A DNA stretch of 26,414 nucleotides from Perkinsus chesapeaki. Its lineage: Eukaryota > Perkinsozoa > Perkinsida > Perkinsidae. The number at the start of each line of letters is the position of its first letter. Position 1 is the first letter of the stretch. The stretch is from contig JAAPAO010000508.1 in assembly GCA_013115145.1 (NCBI GenBank), positions 1 to 26,414 of the forward strand. Direction: 5' to 3'. This document shows, piece after piece, positions 9,182-18,685 of this stretch. The position numbers and the translations under genes are program-made. Under the pieces are notes generated by a model. That model saw only the letters and a program-made list of their open reading frames with translations, was not told where the DNA came from and made no database searches.

Positions 9182-11651
9182 ATGTTACATTGTTTTCGTA
9201 CCCGGTTGCCTCGACTACCAACAGTAACATCACTTCGGACGTTATTCAGCAATGTCAACTTTTATAATTCACCGAAGGCCTTCGCACCAGAGGTCCTGGC
9301 AGGGATAAGGTACTACCTTTACAGAGGCATACCACTGACAGGTGTGTTCAGCGAAATTCGGGGGTCAACTGGGGAGCGAGTTTCGGCCAAGTCGCTGATG
9401 ACCGAATGCCAGCTGGAGGCAGCAAACGTCCTACTGGGCACCTCTGTTATCCCTGGTATCTTTTCAAGTCAATTAGGGAAGATATTTCTGAGGTCAGATA
9501 AACCCCTTGTGCCGCCCAGAGACCTCGTGCTTGTAGCAGAAACAGGCTCTGGAAAAACTTTGGCGTAGGCATTGAATTTTCGGGCTCATTGTAGCCCCCG
9601 CCGGCAAGGTACCTGGCACCGCTACTCTCCAGACTAGCTGATTCTATCACACCAGAATCACCAGAAGGGATCTATGTTATGATATTGGTGCCTACTAGGG
9701 AACTTGTCCAACAGATATCAAGAGTAGTGCGGTGGATGGCGTCAAAGGGTATTTCTGGGCGAGTGACTGATTCCTATGTTTATGTGTATGCCAACTGACA
9801 CTAGTCGCCTTTAACTAACGTTTTAACGCGTTTTAACGCGTTGAACTCGTTTTATGTGCTTTTATGATAATAGGCATGACTTTTCTCACTTTACGATCAT
9901 CTTAGAATATTCCTAATAGCATTTCCTCTTTCTGTTGTGAGTTGTTTCCCCCAATAAGGTGCTCATGTTGCTGCTATCGCATCATCCCTTCCTGCGCAGT
10001 AGTTTCCTGTCTGGAGGGTATAGCATGGACGATGATATTGAAAGGATTGCTCGCGAGGATCGGCCACATGTAGCCGGAAGAGACTACTACATACAGTTAC
10101 GAATCATTTCAGATTTTGGTCTGCACCCCTGGGAGGTTAATTTCTCACCTGTCATCGACCAGCGGCCTCTACGGCCTCCTCAGGCGATCGTTGGATGTCA
10201 TGGTGGTCGATGAGTTCGACAGAATGGCCGATATGGGATTTCTGCCGCAGTTCGAGTCAGCATTAGTATACTGTGTTTTGGGATTGTTAATTCTTTAAGG
10301 CACATTTATAGCAGCCTTCTCGGCCCTCGTAGCGATGTCGGTCTGATCCTGTGTTCGGCAACAATCAGCCCTATACTCGACGGGGTGGCCAAAAGGATCC
10401 TTCGCCATGGTTTCGCTCGGACAGGCGTAATGCTGGTTCTTAGAAAAGGCGGGCTGGATAGGTTCAGTTAGTCCCGGACGGCTCTATCGGCAACCCCTGA
10501 GAAACTGAAGCAGGAAGTAGTATTTTTTGAGGCGGACAAATTTCAAGTAGGAAGTCATACCGTAAACTGGAAACAGATGAGGGACTTTTAGACTACCTTG
10601 GAGGCAGTTATCTACAAGGCGACCGGCGGAGCTGAAGTCCAGCCGAAGTCGAGAGGGCGAAGGGTGCTCGTGCTCTTCCCTACCGTTAGAATCCTACAAC
10701 TGTTCTATGTAACGACCAAAGCGCGTAGGAAGCAAAAAGGCACTAAAACAGCACTCCACGTAATGCTTTTGATGGGGCTTGGTTGGAGGCGTCATTCAGG
10801 CCACTCGGATAGCGGCCCTCCACGCGCAGCTTTCGAGCGAGAAACGGCGAAGTATCGCTGATGAGTTTCTGCGGCCGGATGGCCCGGGCGAGTAGGTCTA
10901 AGAGGAGCTGTAAGGGTGATGGTGGAGTTTTGTGTCAGTCCCTGTCTCCATCGAGTACTATTTGCCACGGACATTGCGGCAAGAGGGTTAGATTGGACAC
11001 ATGTTGGGCATGTTATCCAGGTTGAGCGGGATGATACTATTTGAGGTCGCTTAGTCGCTTCAGGTTGATTTGCCTTATGCCCAGACGGAAGGTGAAGTAG
11101 TGGACCAATACGTACACAGAATAGGACGGACGGCTCGAGCAGGCTCGACCGGGGTTAGCACACTGATGTTGCCGAGAGATCTTCATGGAGCCAATTTACC
11201 GAGGGTCATAGCGCCCCACGCGGAGCGACTGTCGTTTGTTGATTCCGGAGAGCTAGTGGAACTTTACACGTCAAAGTTGCCTGTGGAAGAAATGGAGCCT
11301 GTCTGGTTCGAACCGGGGTCCTGTCAACTCGGCTATCGCAGTTTGATGGCCTTCTATCATAGACAGATGCAGTTGTCGTGCAACCAGGACTTCGACATTT
11401 CAAAAGGGGACGTCATAAAATGTGTGAATAGGATGATATTCAGCACGGGTCTTTTGAAACGGCAACCGATGCTCAACCGGAAATTCGTGGACCAACTGGG
11501 CTTCACCGGCCTACCAGGCATTCGAATCGGAAGCTACTACGAGAAGGAACGTGAAGCGGAGGCCCTGGCGCGTGATATGGAAGGATCAGTGAATGATAAT
11601 GTTACTATTGAGGAGCAAGGTGTAACACAAAAGGAGACAGTCGATCGGTGA
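9182..11651 (+). CDS. DEAD-box RNA helicase, Mss116/plant RH31-like, probably mitochondrial
   Basis: A multi-exon gene. The exons I can place are 9182-9564, 9609-9740 (end uncertain), 10000-10069, 10113-10255, 10300-10426, 10472-10546, 10592-10708, 10800-10891, 10939-11020 and 11064-11651, about 602 residues. Most introns are 43-47 bases; two gaps are longer (9741-9999 and 10709-10799) and may hide small exons. Motifs in order: I AETGSGKT, Ia PTREL, GG, Ib TPGR, II DEFD (not DEAD), III SAT, V TDIAARGLD, VI HRIGRTARAG. The N-terminus is basic, with no acidic residue in its first 60 or so positions, like a mitochondrial presequence. The C-terminal SLMAFYHR and LGFTGLPGIRI segments match the tail typical of RH31/Mss116 proteins, RNA chaperones that act on organellar introns. 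The stops between exons are explained by introns, so it does not look like a pseudogene. Confidence 0.85.
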
Positions 11652-12101
11652 GGCGTAGCGTAATCCAGAGCGGCAGCGTCTTCTCCCGTTTTGTGTTGTC
11701 TACATTTGTCGTCGTCTAATTCACAGAGCCCAACATGGGTTTACACCCATAATAATCTCACACATTGTTTCTGCTCGTTTCGGTGTGGCAATTGATGTGC
11801 TGTGTGGCGGCCGCTGGATTTGCACGCATGCGCAAGGAGCAATGAGACCTCTGAGTGCGAGCACTAGGTATAGATGCTATTCAGTGTGGACATATTGTTG
11901 AGGGCAGCTCCGATTTCAGCGAATGTTGTGGAAAAGTTGGTATGCTTTACAGTAAAGAAGGAATGCTGCAAATAATTTTGCACGCACGCGCATCGATGTG
12001 ACGCATGCGTTCATCTGCTTGTATGGGCTTCTCCTCTCCGCGGGTAGGGTTCAATGTATGTGACGCGGTATTAATAGTAAACTGTCTTTTAATCCTTAAC
12101 G
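11652..12101. other. Intergenic, helicase 3' end and cyclophilin promoter
   Basis: A 450-base gap with no coding frame. It contains a small stem ATGGGT / ACCCAT (around 11735-11750) and repeated CGCATGCG-type palindromes at about 11827 and 12003. No TATA-like element is obvious near the cyclophilin start. Confidence 0.5.
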
Positions 12102-12878
12102 ATGTCCAACCCTCGTGCTACTTTCGACACTACTGCCGGTAAGTTCACTGTCGAGCTCTACATGGACAAGGTAGGTTATCCGACAGCCACCCGCAGACTT
12201 GGTATTTCATCATCCCTGCTCAGATGCCCATTACTGCCTCTAACTTCGCTGACCTGGCCAAAGCCGGCTTCTACAACGGTCTCCACTTCCACCGTGTCAT
12301 CTCCGGTTTCATGATTCAGTTCGGTTGCCCCTTCTCCAAGGACGCTAAGAGCGCCAGAGCTGGTATGATACATTCTCTGTTCCTCTGGGATATATTCGTC
12401 TGCTATTCACATAGGCACTGGTGGCCCTAAGGGCGACACTAAGTTCAACGTTCCCGGTAAGGGAGAGATCACCAGAGACCACGGTGGAAACATCCCTGAC
12501 GAGTTCAGGGAGCCTGGCTGCCCCCATCTCTCGAACGAGGTAGGTAGATCATTCTACATACTCGTTAGGATATTCTACAGGTCGGAACCCTCTCTATGGC
12601 TAACACTGGCCGTCCCAACAGCGGTGGCAGCCAGTTCTTCATCAACGTCAACCATAACGACTTCCTCGATTTCTGGAGGAACGACCTCTCCCCCAGCCAA
12701 CACCCTGTTTTCGGAAAGGTCGTTGAAGGTAAGTTATTTCCTTTGCCGTAGCGGTAGTTTTGGAATTGACTTATTAGGTATGGATGTCGTGATGAACATC
12801 TCGAAGACTCCCACCGATCACAACGATAACCCTAGAACCCCTATCATGGTTAACTCTATCACCATTCAAGGTGCGTAG
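12102..12878 (+). CDS. Cyclophilin-type peptidyl-prolyl cis-trans isomerase
   Basis: Five exons, 12102-12170, 12224-12362, 12415-12539, 12581-12728 and 12778-12878, with introns of 53, 52, 41 and 49 bases, encode 193 residues. The family core is continuous: [53 protein letters not shown] and [13 protein letters not shown]. The catalytic Arg, Phe, Met and Gln of HRVxxGFMIQ, the Phe of QFFI and the His of HPVFG are present. A Trp is present but as FLDFW, where DFLDWF is common in related cyclophilins. Function: proline isomerisation in protein folding, cyclosporin target family. No signal peptide, so probably cytosolic. Codons lean to C in third position, more so than in neighbours, fitting high expression (inference). 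Confidence 0.96.
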
Positions 12879-12984
12879 ATTATTATGATAACTACTACCA
12901 ATCGATTCGAACGGTTTCGCATCATTCTTATCGAGAATCCTTCCGCTTGATTATCGAGTAATGTGACTAAGTCGCGGTTAATGA

Positions 12985-13493
12985 CGACGCTACGCTGGTC
13001 TAGTTCCACATGAGTTTGCTTTGAGTTTGTCTGTGCGCACACTAGTAGCGGATAAGGCATTCGAAGGTGTCTCGGGGAGTATGAAAAGTAAACCTGTGAA
13101 CTTTGGAAGATTCACGAAACAGCAGCGCTTGAAGCACATTTTAGTGGCCACGAGTTGTTCTTTCGCATCGCTGTGGAGGCTAATGGCATATATATCTCAC
13201 GACACCCCGACCTTGCAGGTCACGTGTATTAATCCCCACTCATCACTGAGGGCGGTGCGCTGTAGGTAGATACTTCCTTCTCCCACAGCAGCGACGCGCC
13301 TAACGCGATTCATGGCGGAAAGTATGCAATGAGCGATCCTGAGGTACGGTGTGGTGAGCAAGAAAAGTTGAGATCTTATTAGAGCTCACCCATACCGTCA
13401 TACAAGCCACCACATGAGTATCTCGTTGTTAATTTCCGGAACGACAAAGACCTTCTTTGTGACGTAGTTCCTCAGCGATCGTGGTCTGTGTAG
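12985..13493 (+). CDS. Multi-exon gene, unknown function, 5' end unresolved
   Basis: Exons ending at 13068, then 13110-13223, 13266-13343 and 13383-13493, join in frame through introns of 41 (GTCTCG...GGAAG), 42 and 39 bases. The first exon is open back to about 12985 without an in-frame ATG; an alternative is a tiny first exon with the ATG at 13010-13012 and a 35-base intron. The product has a beta-rich segment (HELFFRIAVEANGIYISRHPDL), a Ser/His-rich middle and a terminal segment HEYLVVNFRND. No family is recognised. It converges on the gene at 13573-14075. Confidence 0.55.
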
Positions 13494-13572
13494 ATCGGAA
13501 CTGTGTCAGAATTTTCAACCAGTATTTGAAACAATACGGGGATTCATACCAGCTGACATAAAATACAGAGTA

Positions 13573-14075
13573 TCATTCACCACGATGCACTGCTTGAACA
13601 AGTGGGCTGCTGCCAACTGACAGCGGTGATTTGTTAGCTAACTCAGGCACGGCGACCCGGGCAAAGATTGGCCGATGTGTGATGCTCATTTTATACATCG
13701 ATATCCGTCGGTAAAGGTCTTTCATATCGACATGAAGCAGCACCGAACAGACGATTACACTCCGTGGGTGCACTAGAGTGTTGCTCACGGCGTTTACCTG
13801 GGGAGTCACTGATACTAAGAATCACTATAGCTTTTGCACTCGGGTCTTTAGCGGCGTCACGTCGCGGTATTCCGTTTTTTTTCAGTGTCCCTGGAGATCT
13901 CGAGGCTGCGCATCCGGCAAGAATCGCCAAATTCATCACCTCCTATATACGATGGCATGACCAGGAAGATCACCTGCGAGGCTTTCAGCCTCATTTGTCG
14001 CCGGCCAAGGTATCGCCCCTGGACGTTCACAGCAAGGCTCACGCAAACGCTCAAGAAGGCCACCTGCATGTACAT
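13573..14075 (-). CDS. Small probable secreted protein, unknown
   Basis: Exons 14075-13974, 13942-13810 and 13772-13573 encode 144 residues. The first intron is 31 bases (an acceptor 3 bases further on would give 34) and the second is 37. The N-terminus is a clear signal peptide (MYMQVAFLSVCVSLAVNVQG) followed by a strongly basic segment (RYLGRRQMRLK). The rest is mixed, with hydrophobic VIVCSVLLHVDM and a basic RRISMYK stretch. No family is recognised. The introns are the shortest in the window, so the joins carry some doubt, but the three frames are otherwise unexplained. Confidence 0.5.
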
Positions 14076-14417
14076 AGATCCAGTTTCATGTGGGTCAACA
14101 TGTATTGTGTAAAGTAGTCCGCATAGCGCCTCGAGAAGGCTCGAGTTTAGCTTAACGTGAGTCGTACTCTTGGAGGATGCTGAATGCGGTGATACGAAGG
14201 AGTATAAAGCTCTACGAGCTGCGCGTTGACTACTGTTTACGGTCGTGAACTATTCATGAGACCATACAGTTAACACAACACTGAGAAGTACGGACCACAT
14301 GTGATCGCGAAGGGAACATCTTACGGTGCAAAGTGCAATCTATCTTTAGCTATCGTGGGATAAAAGAACTGCTTCGCAACTTGCTAGAAATAATGGCGAT
14401 ACCATATAGCAGCCGCG
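14076..14417. other. Intergenic
   Basis: A gap of 340 bases between the start of the secreted-protein gene and the end of the MCM-like gene. CTCGAG AAGG CTCGAG near 14131 is the only structure noted. The frame downstream of the MCM-like stop (to about 14350) could be a further exon if a 35-base GTAGGT...TTAG intron is used. Confidence 0.4.
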
Positions 14418-17400
14418 CTAAGAGTCATCTTGTGAAACATCTTCAGACCTACCCGATCGGCGGGATCTGCCACCACCGAGACAGCTCAGGATCTGCAGAG
14501 AAAAATGAGACGGAGCATGCCTGTTTCCTTACCTCCTGAGCTCGGAGGATGTCCCCGTCGTCGACATAGACTTGCTCGTTCCTGCATCCCCGCACAGTGG
14601 CAATAGCTCGTGCCACAGCGACCAGGTGATGTCTTTCAGATTGCTCGAGATCCTGACCCAGTCTCTCCAGTGACTTCGCTGTAGAAGATGCCAGTAGACA
14701 CCGTGTGGGACGTGCAGGTCGCCATGTACTGCACGATGAGGGACCTTCTCGGAGTTGGACATCTCCTCGACCCAACTCGAGCACGAAGTCGAAGTAGCTT
14801 AGGAGAGCCTTAAATCGATGAGATTATGAAAGCTACATGTGGCTAGGGGTTTTACCATTACCTGTAAATCGGGAGAGGGCTTGTTGAAGGCTTCAGACGA
14901 TATCCATCCCCAGACGGTGCAATCGCACGGAACGAACGATTTGGTGTTCGGAGACAGGAGCCTCTGCCTAACACGGCACGGTCCCAGAAACAATGACACA
15001 GAGGTAGCGCTACTTGAGCATAACGTCATGCATGAGGGCAACAATGTTACGAGTAGTGCTGCCGGTATCGAGGTCGAGAGTGACAGGTCGCGAGGCCCCA
15101 TGTGAGCACGCTCCACTTCTTATAAGAATATCAGCAACCGCAGTGGCTGTCAAGCTGCCGCTGAGCTCCCACGCAGCAGAGGTTCCGCAGGCACTGACAA
15201 AGACTGGAATTATAATTTACCATTGCAGATATTAACGGTTTTCTCAGTAACAAATCCACGAACCTAGGAGCTGAAAGACCCCGCTTGTGGAAATGGCTGA
15301 AAGGAGGCCCCCAACTATATCACTTGGCGTACTGTGGAGGCACTTGACGAGCTATACAGGATGGCCCAGCTGGCTCGAAGGGTACCCTCACCTGAGGACG
15401 GTCTCGAAATAGTCTTTCGGATGGATAGCTGTGTCCTTTGTGTATATCAGCAGACAATGGCAAGGTCGATTGGTAATCGGAGGGATGGACTGCAAGGTAT
15501 GCCTGTATGGAGCTTTGGTGCGGAGAAAACTTGATACCTGGTGGTGGCTCTTGAATAAGTCTTCTTTGAATGGACCTTCCGAGTCCGATGTCAACCAAGT
15601 ATCTAAAGTGCAGTATTAGATTGGCCTTCTGTTGATCTACCAGCACCATCGTGCTCGTCATCGACCAACGAGGTGCTGCTAAGTGTAACAGGAACGTCTA
15701 TGAGGCTGGCTATGAGTACTGCAGCGGTCTCTGTGCTTGTACCTAGAGCACAGCTGCATTCGGCGCTGCTACTAACCCCCACCTGCTGGCATTCTCTCAA
15801 GTAGTGCCCCTAATGGGTCACCACCAACCCTTGGCTCGGGTAAGCGCATGAGACTCTTAGGTGCCAATGACGGTACGGATAGGCAGATGAACTGGGGCGG
15901 GCTCCAATCAGAGCTGTCACGCCGCATGTTGCGTTGCTGTCGGATCGACGGCATCTCCACCACGATCGCGTCCAACCCAGTGCCCTAATAGTCTCAGACC
16001 AGACAGAGGGGAATGCGCGGAGACTCCTACTTCGGCGAGGAGCCCTCGATGCTTCGTTTGGCGTAGGATCTCTCCATTGAATGTGATGAAGGCTGTGAAC
16101 GCTGTACCGTCGGCTCGCAAGAGGAACTCGAACTGGCAACGACTTTGAGATTCGGCAAACTATCCGTGATGTTACTGTTTGCCGACATTCCAGCAGTTCT
16201 TGTATAATTGGTATTCGCTTCTTACACGTTGGACACACCAGGTGGGAGTTCACCTGCGTAGGCTCTACACAGGCTGTAGACTCTGCAGGCAGTAAAGTGC
16301 TGACGTTTATCTATATTATAGAGGAACGTTAACACATTACTGAATGCAGCACTCGATATTTATGGATTAAATCAATGGGTAATGAAGAGTCCGTCTAGCT
16401 TACAGATTCTTGAAGTCGATGAACCAACAATGAGCGAGCTGCCGGCCTCGGAAATCAGTGGCGGCTCTTACCGCTTGCTCGGAGCGTAGCGTAGGGAACG
16501 CTTGTGAGTGCGCTATTCGTTCTTGACCTCCGCAGCATGCTCGGCCCGTTGTACACCATGCATAGAAGAACTCGTCGGTTGTTGGTCGAACAAGTATGCA
16601 ACGGGCAAACCTTCTTGGTAGAGGACACAGTCTGAGCGTAAAGTACGGAGCGTGAGGGGCCGGTTTCTCGGGCCTACCCTTTAACGGGCAGGTTGAGGCC
16701 GTTCCGAGGAGCTAGAGTGAAATTGATAAGATGATGAACTACTTTAATTCTCCCGTGTAATAAGAGCTCTTGGAGCACGAATCCGAAACAAAGTCTCAGG
16801 AAAGTGACCTGGAAGCACAAATGATAACGCAGGAGACTGATCAGTTTGGCTTGGTAATCACTAAAGCGATCCTCGGCAGGAACTGTGCGATCGTCACAGC
16901 GTCAGAAATTCCCGTGAATTTCATAACGCTGTGACGGTATTTCGTCTTCCTTTGTCTATTGGCGCCAGGATGGTGCCACGATGGCTTTCCAGGGTTACCG
17001 TCGGTCCCCAGCCGTTGCTGAGGATATTCCTGCCCATCACAGAGCACGTTAAGAGATCTTGCATGTCAACCTCGAGGACAACTTTCAAGGGGTAGGGGTC
17101 AGATTCCATCTCGAAACTCTGGCGCAGTGACGATGTCAAACCTGACAAGTCTCGTGGCTCTTGTAGCGGATTGCATACCGTTCTTCTCGATGATCCGTAG
17201 CATCATAAGAGCACTGCAAGCTTCGGTCGGTGTGATTCCGCATTGCCCGCTTGGTGCCGGCGGTAGTTGGCCCGTTGCCCTGTATCGACTAACCTACCTC
17301 GAAGGGCTTGCATCGGAGTTTACCTTTCAGCGTCCTGAGTGAGTTCCTCCGTACAACCATTGGCCCCTCCGGTGATCTCCGTATCATCTGAACCGGGGAT

Positions 17401-17445
17401 ATAATGGTCGTTACTGGTTACCGAGGAGCTCACTCTCGGGTGCAT
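14418..17445 (-). CDS. MCM-like protein with degraded ATPase motifs (MCMDC2-like)
   Basis: Nineteen exons join in frame over 3 kb to 736 residues: 17445-17324, 17279-17179, 17141-16936, 16882-16862, 16808-16678, 16631-16404, 16351-16305, 16264-16176, 16132-16031, 15984-15783, 15742-15641, 15602-15392, 15351-15344, 15296-15252, 15203-15014, 14967-14862, 14808-14730, 14678-14533 and 14492-14418. Introns are 37-53 bases. The MCM order is visible: an N-terminal segment with VVLEVDMQDL (MCM: L.VDL.DL); CPTC and LLEC with an OB-like stretch, TAFITFNGEIL, near 296-335; LLIYTKDTAIHPKD near 500 at the Walker A place; SGSLTA near 551; LDLDTGS with ALMHDVMLKQ near 577-600 (Walker B and MEQQ region); ALLSYFDFVLEL near 640 (MCM: LLSRFDL); and a helical C-terminus ending DDGDILRAQEIL. 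The Walker A lysine and the SRF arginine are absent, so ATPase activity is unlikely. Known: MCMDC2 acts in meiotic recombination. Confidence 0.7.
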
Positions 17446-17605
17446 TCTGAATTGACGAGCTCGCAATAACAGGCGGGTCGCGGCTCACAAGGGGTTTGGG
17501 ACATCCTTTTGTGCTAGCTGACTGAGGCCTCCTATTCAGGGAACTTTGCAAGATCCTCAAGAGGCTTGGCTCACGTACTCGGGTTTATGTGCCGATTTCT
17601 CGTCC
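17446..17605. promoter_or_regulatory. Upstream region of the MCM-like gene
   Basis: The 5' flank of the MCM-like gene and the 3' side of the weak ORF at 17606. No element is recognised. Confidence 0.2.
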
Positions 17606-17959
17606 TCAGTAAACCGCGCTGGCAAGGGTGGTTCTGGTCGCGGCTGGACGGTTGTTTCTGAATACATCGCTACACATGCCAAGAGCAGTATCTATGTCAC
17701 CTGAATACTCGCGGGGCAAACTGTCAATGGAGAAGGGCAACTCCTGCGAAAGTTGATCTGCGCAGGGTTGGGTCAAGGTCGGTGTGCATCGGAGCTCCAG
17801 ACCATCGAGGCTTCCCAGTGAGGCGGTAGATAGGAATTGAGTGGTTCCTCTAATAACAGCATCCCTTTTTATCGTAGCAATTAGGCTTGCATTTGGACTG
17901 TACACTCCGGGGAGCAAGCCGTCGAGTGTGTCGGAGGAAATGTGCACTATATGACCCAC
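17606..17959 (-). CDS. Uncertain ORF
   Basis: A 117-codon open frame with no ATG at its beginning and no recognised domain. Composition is plausible for protein (Ser/Thr/Leu-rich, balanced charge) and it contains no run typical of a shadow frame. I could not join it to another exon. It might be an exon of a minus-strand gene or chance. Confidence 0.25.
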   Translation of the reverse strand: MGHIVHISSDTLDGLLPGVYSPNASLIATIKRDAVIRGTTQFLSTASLGSLDGLELRCTPTLTQPCADQLSQELPFSIDSLPREYSGDIDTALGMCSDVFRNNRPAATRTTLASAVY

Positions 17960-17960
17960 T

Positions 17961-18442
17961 GTGGGTTACTCACACAATTCCTGTCTATCGCACAATTGTT
18001 GTACCACGCTATTACTAGCTATCTTTACTTGTGGTATTCTACTCATTACTCACTCTGTTTACTGCTCTATCTCCCTTCGGATATACCTTATCCTTGTGAT
18101 GTTTATAACACTGCAAATGGCGAGAACTGCAGGGGAAAAGTCCCTCACATATGCTTCGATGATTGGCCTCCTCCGCAGTCTTCTCTTGCAGCTACTAATC
18201 TTTGCATACCATCCCCTTTTCCGCCAGACCGCTGCGTATCCGTTGTGGCAGCAGGGCTGCTTCCGACCCGCGGATCTTCATCGCTAGCCGGAACGTCCGT
18301 AGACAACGATGATGGCGGCTTTCTGCTTGGTAAGGTTAGCTCACTGATAAAAACTAGAGGACTTGTGGAAGGAAGAGCACCTCAGCTGCGTGGAGCTCCT
18401 AAGCCGTTTGCTCGGTGTAGGAATGCCTTTGGCAATACTTAG
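17961..18442 (+). CDS. Possible small membrane protein gene
   Basis: Two overlapping frames carry hydrophobic stretches: LLLAIFTCGILLI and YLILVMFITL around 18000-18115, then SLLLQLLIFAY around 18180-18205. An ATG at 18118 begins a plausible start. The last part, 18290-18442, contains a GTAAGG...GGAAG 42-base candidate intron and a basic tail. The junction between the two frames could not be made consistent in phase (a GTATCC...CTAG 52-base candidate gives the wrong frame for the tail). A PPT-like run ending TTGCAG at about 18191 could be an acceptor. Real coding is likely, but the gene model is not resolved. Confidence 0.3.
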
Positions 18443-18685
18443 CATTGCACCTCTTCTACGGCGCTTCACACCAACGGTGATTTGTGACATCTCGGAATAA
18501 TGACGCAGCCAACTGGGGCGTGAGTGAAATCTGACTCGTGTCTAACAATACATAATCATCTTGCCTACTGTATGAAAAATAAAGTCAATTGTTACCGAAT
18601 GATAACGAAGTCACTATTAATATGATATTAACCAACTCAAACATCTACCGTGTGAAAAAGGATTCGAAAAAACGAGGCTGAGCTG

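Noticed and set aside
9182-11651. Helicase read as a frameshifted pseudogene
   Set aside because: Nearly every stop or frame change coincides with a GT...AG segment of 43-47 bases, and all motifs are preserved, so introns explain it better than decay.
13764-14117. 117-codon plus-strand frame opposite the small secreted protein gene
   Set aside because: The minus strand gives a signal peptide and joinable exons; the plus-strand translation has no feature.
17558-17576. Dinoflagellate/Perkinsus-type spliced-leader gene
   Set aside because: The string CTTGGCTCA is only loosely similar to the known leader core, and there is no donor or Sm-like site after it.
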